Assembly (NCBI GenBank): GCA_030045175.1
Contig: JASIBM010000371.1
Span: 1 to 7,197, forward strand
Length of the DNA: 7,197 nucleotides
Source: Streptosporangiaceae bacterium
GTDB lineage: Bacteria; Actinomycetota; Actinomycetes; Streptosporangiales; Streptosporangiaceae
Direction: 5' to 3'
Below are positions 5,516 to 7,197 of this stretch, piece by piece; position 1 is the first letter of the stretch; each line of letters opens with the position of its first letter. Under the pieces are notes generated by a model. The model saw only the letters and a list, made by a program, of their open reading frames with translations, was not told the origin of the DNA and did not search any database. A program made the translations under genes and the position numbers.

Positions 5516-7197
5516 ATGGAACGGCCAGCGCCCGCGTATCGCCTCGTCCGTCGGCCGGCGAGTGCCGCCGCGCCGCCTGTTCTCGACGCCGCGCAGCGGC
5601 GGGTGGTCGGGCACGCCGGCGGACCGCTGCTCGTGCTCGCCGGGCCAGGTACAGGCAAGACGACGGCGATCGTCGAGGCGGTGGTCGAGCGGATCGCCGG
5701 CCGTGGCCTCGACCCGCGCCGGGTGCTCGTGCTCACGTTCAGCCGCAAGGCAGCGCAGGAGCTGAGGGACCGGATCACGCTCCGGCTTGACCGCACGACC
5801 TGCGAGCCTTTGGCCCTGACCTTCCACAGCTACGCGTACGCACTGGTCAGGAGGGAGTTCGTGCAGGCGGGCGAGGAGCCGCCCAGCCTGCTCTCTGGCC
5901 CGGAACAGCTCGCGGAGGTCAGGCGGCTGCTTCGCGGCGAGGCCGCCGACGGGGCCAGCAGATGGCCGCCCGCGCTCCGCCCGCTGCTCGCGACGCGCGG
6001 CTTCACCGTCGAGTTGCGCGACTTCCTGCTGCGCGCGGCCGAACGCGGGCTTGACGGCCGCGGGCTGGCCGAATTGGGCACGAACGCAGGCCGGGACGAC
6101 TGGGTCGCCGCAGGCGGGTTCCTGGCGAGGTACGCGGCCAGGTTCGACCTGGCCCCCGTGCCTGCGTACGACTACGCGGAGGTCGTGCGGATCGCCGGGG
6201 AGCTGCTTGGCCGGTCGGCGATCAGGCAGCGTGAGCGACTCGCGTACGACTGCGTTCTCGTGGATGAGTATCAGGACACCGATCCGGCTCAGGAGAAACT
6301 GCTACACGCGCTGGCTGGCGACGGCCGTGAGCTGATCGTGGTGGGCGATCCCGATCAGTCCATCTACGCGTTCCGCGGCGCCGACTCGGACGCGATCAGC
6401 CGCTTCGGCGAGCGCTTCCGCGCGCCCGACGGCAGCCCGGCCGAGGTGATCGCGCTGCGCACTTGCCGCCGCAGCGGCCCGGTCCTGATCGAGGCGTCCC
6501 GGCGGGTAGCCGCGAGGCTGCCCGCGGTCAGGGGACTGCGGGGGGATCAGGGCCATCGGGGAGCAGGGGGTGTCCCCCTGGAGGCAGAGTGCCCCCCAGG
6601 ACCAGCGCTGACCTCAGAAAAGCCGGACAACCCACATTCGCAACGCAACCATCGCTCCCTAATCGCTGCGGGGGGTGCTGGGGGGTCGCTCCCCCAGGCC
6701 AGCACCACGCCCAAGGTGGATCTGGGCGAGGTGCGGGTGGTGGTCGCCGCGAGCGCGCGGCAGGAGGCCGCCCTGATCGCCGACACGCTCAGGAGAGCTC
6801 ACCTGATCGATGGGCTCGCCTGGTCGGACATGGCGGTGCTGGTGCGCTCGGCGGTCAACCAGGTGCCCGCGCTGCAACGCGCGCTATCTGGAGCCGGTGT
6901 CCCCGTGGCGGTGGCAGGAGATGAGCTGCCGCTGGCCGAGGAACCGGGCACCAAGCCATTGCTCCGGCTGATCGGCTGCGCGCTCGATCCGAGCTCGCTC
7001 ACCGAGGACGTGGCGGCCGAGCTGCTGACCGGCCCGCTCGGCGGCACGGACGCGCTCGGGCTGCGGCGCCTGCGCCGCCTGCTACGGCAGGCGGACTCAG
7101 GGTCCGCAGTGGGTGAGGCGGGAGGTGCGAGCCGGGTAACTGAGCCCGGCGGGTCCGACGGGGCGCGTGTGCCGGGCGATGTAGCGACTGGTGCGGG
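5516..7197 (+). CDS. adnA: AdnA-like UvrD/REP-family ATP-dependent DNA helicase, 5' part
   Basis: The reading frame starts at ATG 5516 and is open to the window edge (560 codons). No start codon lies between it and the in-frame TGA at 5465, but its ribosome site is weak (GGA at 5502). Superfamily 1A motifs are complete: Q motif LDAAQRRVV (23-31), Walker A GPGTGKT (43-49), motif Ia VLVLTFSRKAAQELRDR (70-86), Walker B/motif II VDEYQDTD (249-256), motif III VVGDPDQSIYAFRGAD (275-290) and motif IV LRTCRRS (314-320). The start YRLVRRP plus LLVLAGPGTGKTT, and the ATL upstream, point to AdnA, the first subunit of the actinobacterial AdnAB helicase-nuclease that resects double-strand breaks for recombination. 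The RecB-like nuclease domain and adnB would lie beyond the window. Residues 341-400 are a hairpin-rich in-frame insertion. A second low-complexity stretch begins at residue 527. A plain UvrD-type helicase is the alternative. Confidence 0.88.
   Translation, partial: MERPAPAYRLVRRPASAAAPPVLDAAQRRVVGHAGGPLLVLAGPGTGKTTAIVEAVVERIAGRGLDPRRVLVLTFSRKAAQELRDRITLRLDRTTCEPLALTFHSYAYALVRREFVQAGEEPPSLLSGPEQLAEVRRLLRGEAADGASRWPPALRPLLATRGFTVELRDFLLRAAERGLDGRGLAELGTNAGRDDWVAAGGFLARYAARFDLAPVPAYDYAEVVRIAGELLGRSAIRQRERLAYDCVLVDEYQDTDPAQEKLLHALAGDGRELIVVGDPDQSIYAFRGADSDAISRFGERFRAPDGSPAEVIALRTCRRSGPVLIEASRRVAARLPAVRGLRGDQGHRGAGGVPLEAECPPGPALTSEKPDNPHSQRNHRSLIAAGGAGGSLPQASTTPKVDLGEVRVVVAASARQEAALIADTLRRAHLIDGLAWSDMAVLVRSAVNQVPALQRALSGAGVPVAVAGDELPLAEEPGTKPLLRLIGCALDPSSLTEDVAAELLTGPLGGTDALGLRRLRRLLRQADSGSAVGEAGGASRVTEPGGSDGARVPGDVATGA
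6536..6715 (+). repeat. ~180-bp in-frame palindrome-rich insertion within the helicase gene
   Basis: Residues 341-400 of the helicase have no helicase motif and sit between RRVAARLPAVRG and GEVRVVVAASARQEAAL, which normally lie close together. The DNA carries CAGGGGG-TGT-CCCCCTG (6564-6580), the 8-bp palindrome CAGCGCTG (6603-6610), and a nested hairpin: GGTGCTGG (6674-6681) pairs with CCAGCACC (6699-6706), or alternatively CTGGGGG (6678-6684) with CCCCCAG (6691-6697). Around 6611-6665 the sequence is less GC-rich and uses codons such as TCA, AAA, CAA and CTA that are rare nearby. The layout resembles dispersed palindromic elements that can insert in frame into genes. Its boundaries are approximate. 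Confidence 0.6.

Noticed and set aside
5330..5827. Minus-strand open frame covering the gap and the helicase start
   Set aside because: It overlaps over 300 bp of clear helicase coding including Walker A, and shows no domain.
6536..6675. CTGCGGGGGG direct repeat (6536-6545 and 6666-6675) as a target-site duplication
   Set aside because: The copies are 130 bp apart, which would not keep the frame as a simple insertion, and the right-hand hairpin lies partly outside them. Low-complexity G-runs make the match likely by chance.

Overview
The window is high-GC DNA with the gene content, codon use and leaderless-style signals of an actinomycete. The moeZ, alkyltransferase-like and AdnA-like helicase neighbourhood recalls mycobacterial and streptomycete chromosomes. 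Frequent AGG arginine codons and the repeat style would fit a Streptosporangiales-type actinobacterium, but I cannot place it more precisely. All real genes read on the + strand. Nothing indicates a plasmid, phage, CRISPR array or RNA gene.

Layout: (1) 1-896 is the 3' part of moeZ, an adenylyltransferase/sulfurtransferase that loads sulfur onto carrier proteins. (2) 897-987 is a short gap with a possible leaderless -10 element. (3) 988-1893 is a one-pass membrane protein of unknown function. It overlaps by 61 bp (4) 1833-4763, a mycosin-like S8 serine protease with an intact Asp/His/Ser triad, a signal peptide and a transmembrane anchor. After the anchor comes an exceptional ~565-residue Pro/Gly-rich tail built from several tandem-repeat arrays and predicted to be cytoplasmic. 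(5) 4786-5097 is an alkyltransferase-like DNA lesion sensor in which the alkyl-accepting Cys is Trp. (6) 5098-5515 is a 418-bp gap with stacked palindromes at the stop codon and two perfect actinobacterial DnaA boxes in inverted orientation. (7) 5516-7197 is the 5' part of an AdnA-like UvrD-family helicase (adnAB double-strand-break resection), open at the window end.

The genes form three functional blocks: sulfur transfer (moeZ), a membrane or secretion protease pair (988-4763), and DNA repair (ATL plus AdnA). The protease pair is an orphan: no other type VII secretion component is visible here.

The observations most worth following are a ~180-bp hairpin-rich in-frame insertion inside the helicase gene (6536-6715), the paired DnaA boxes in front of that gene, and the giant repeat-built tail on the protease.
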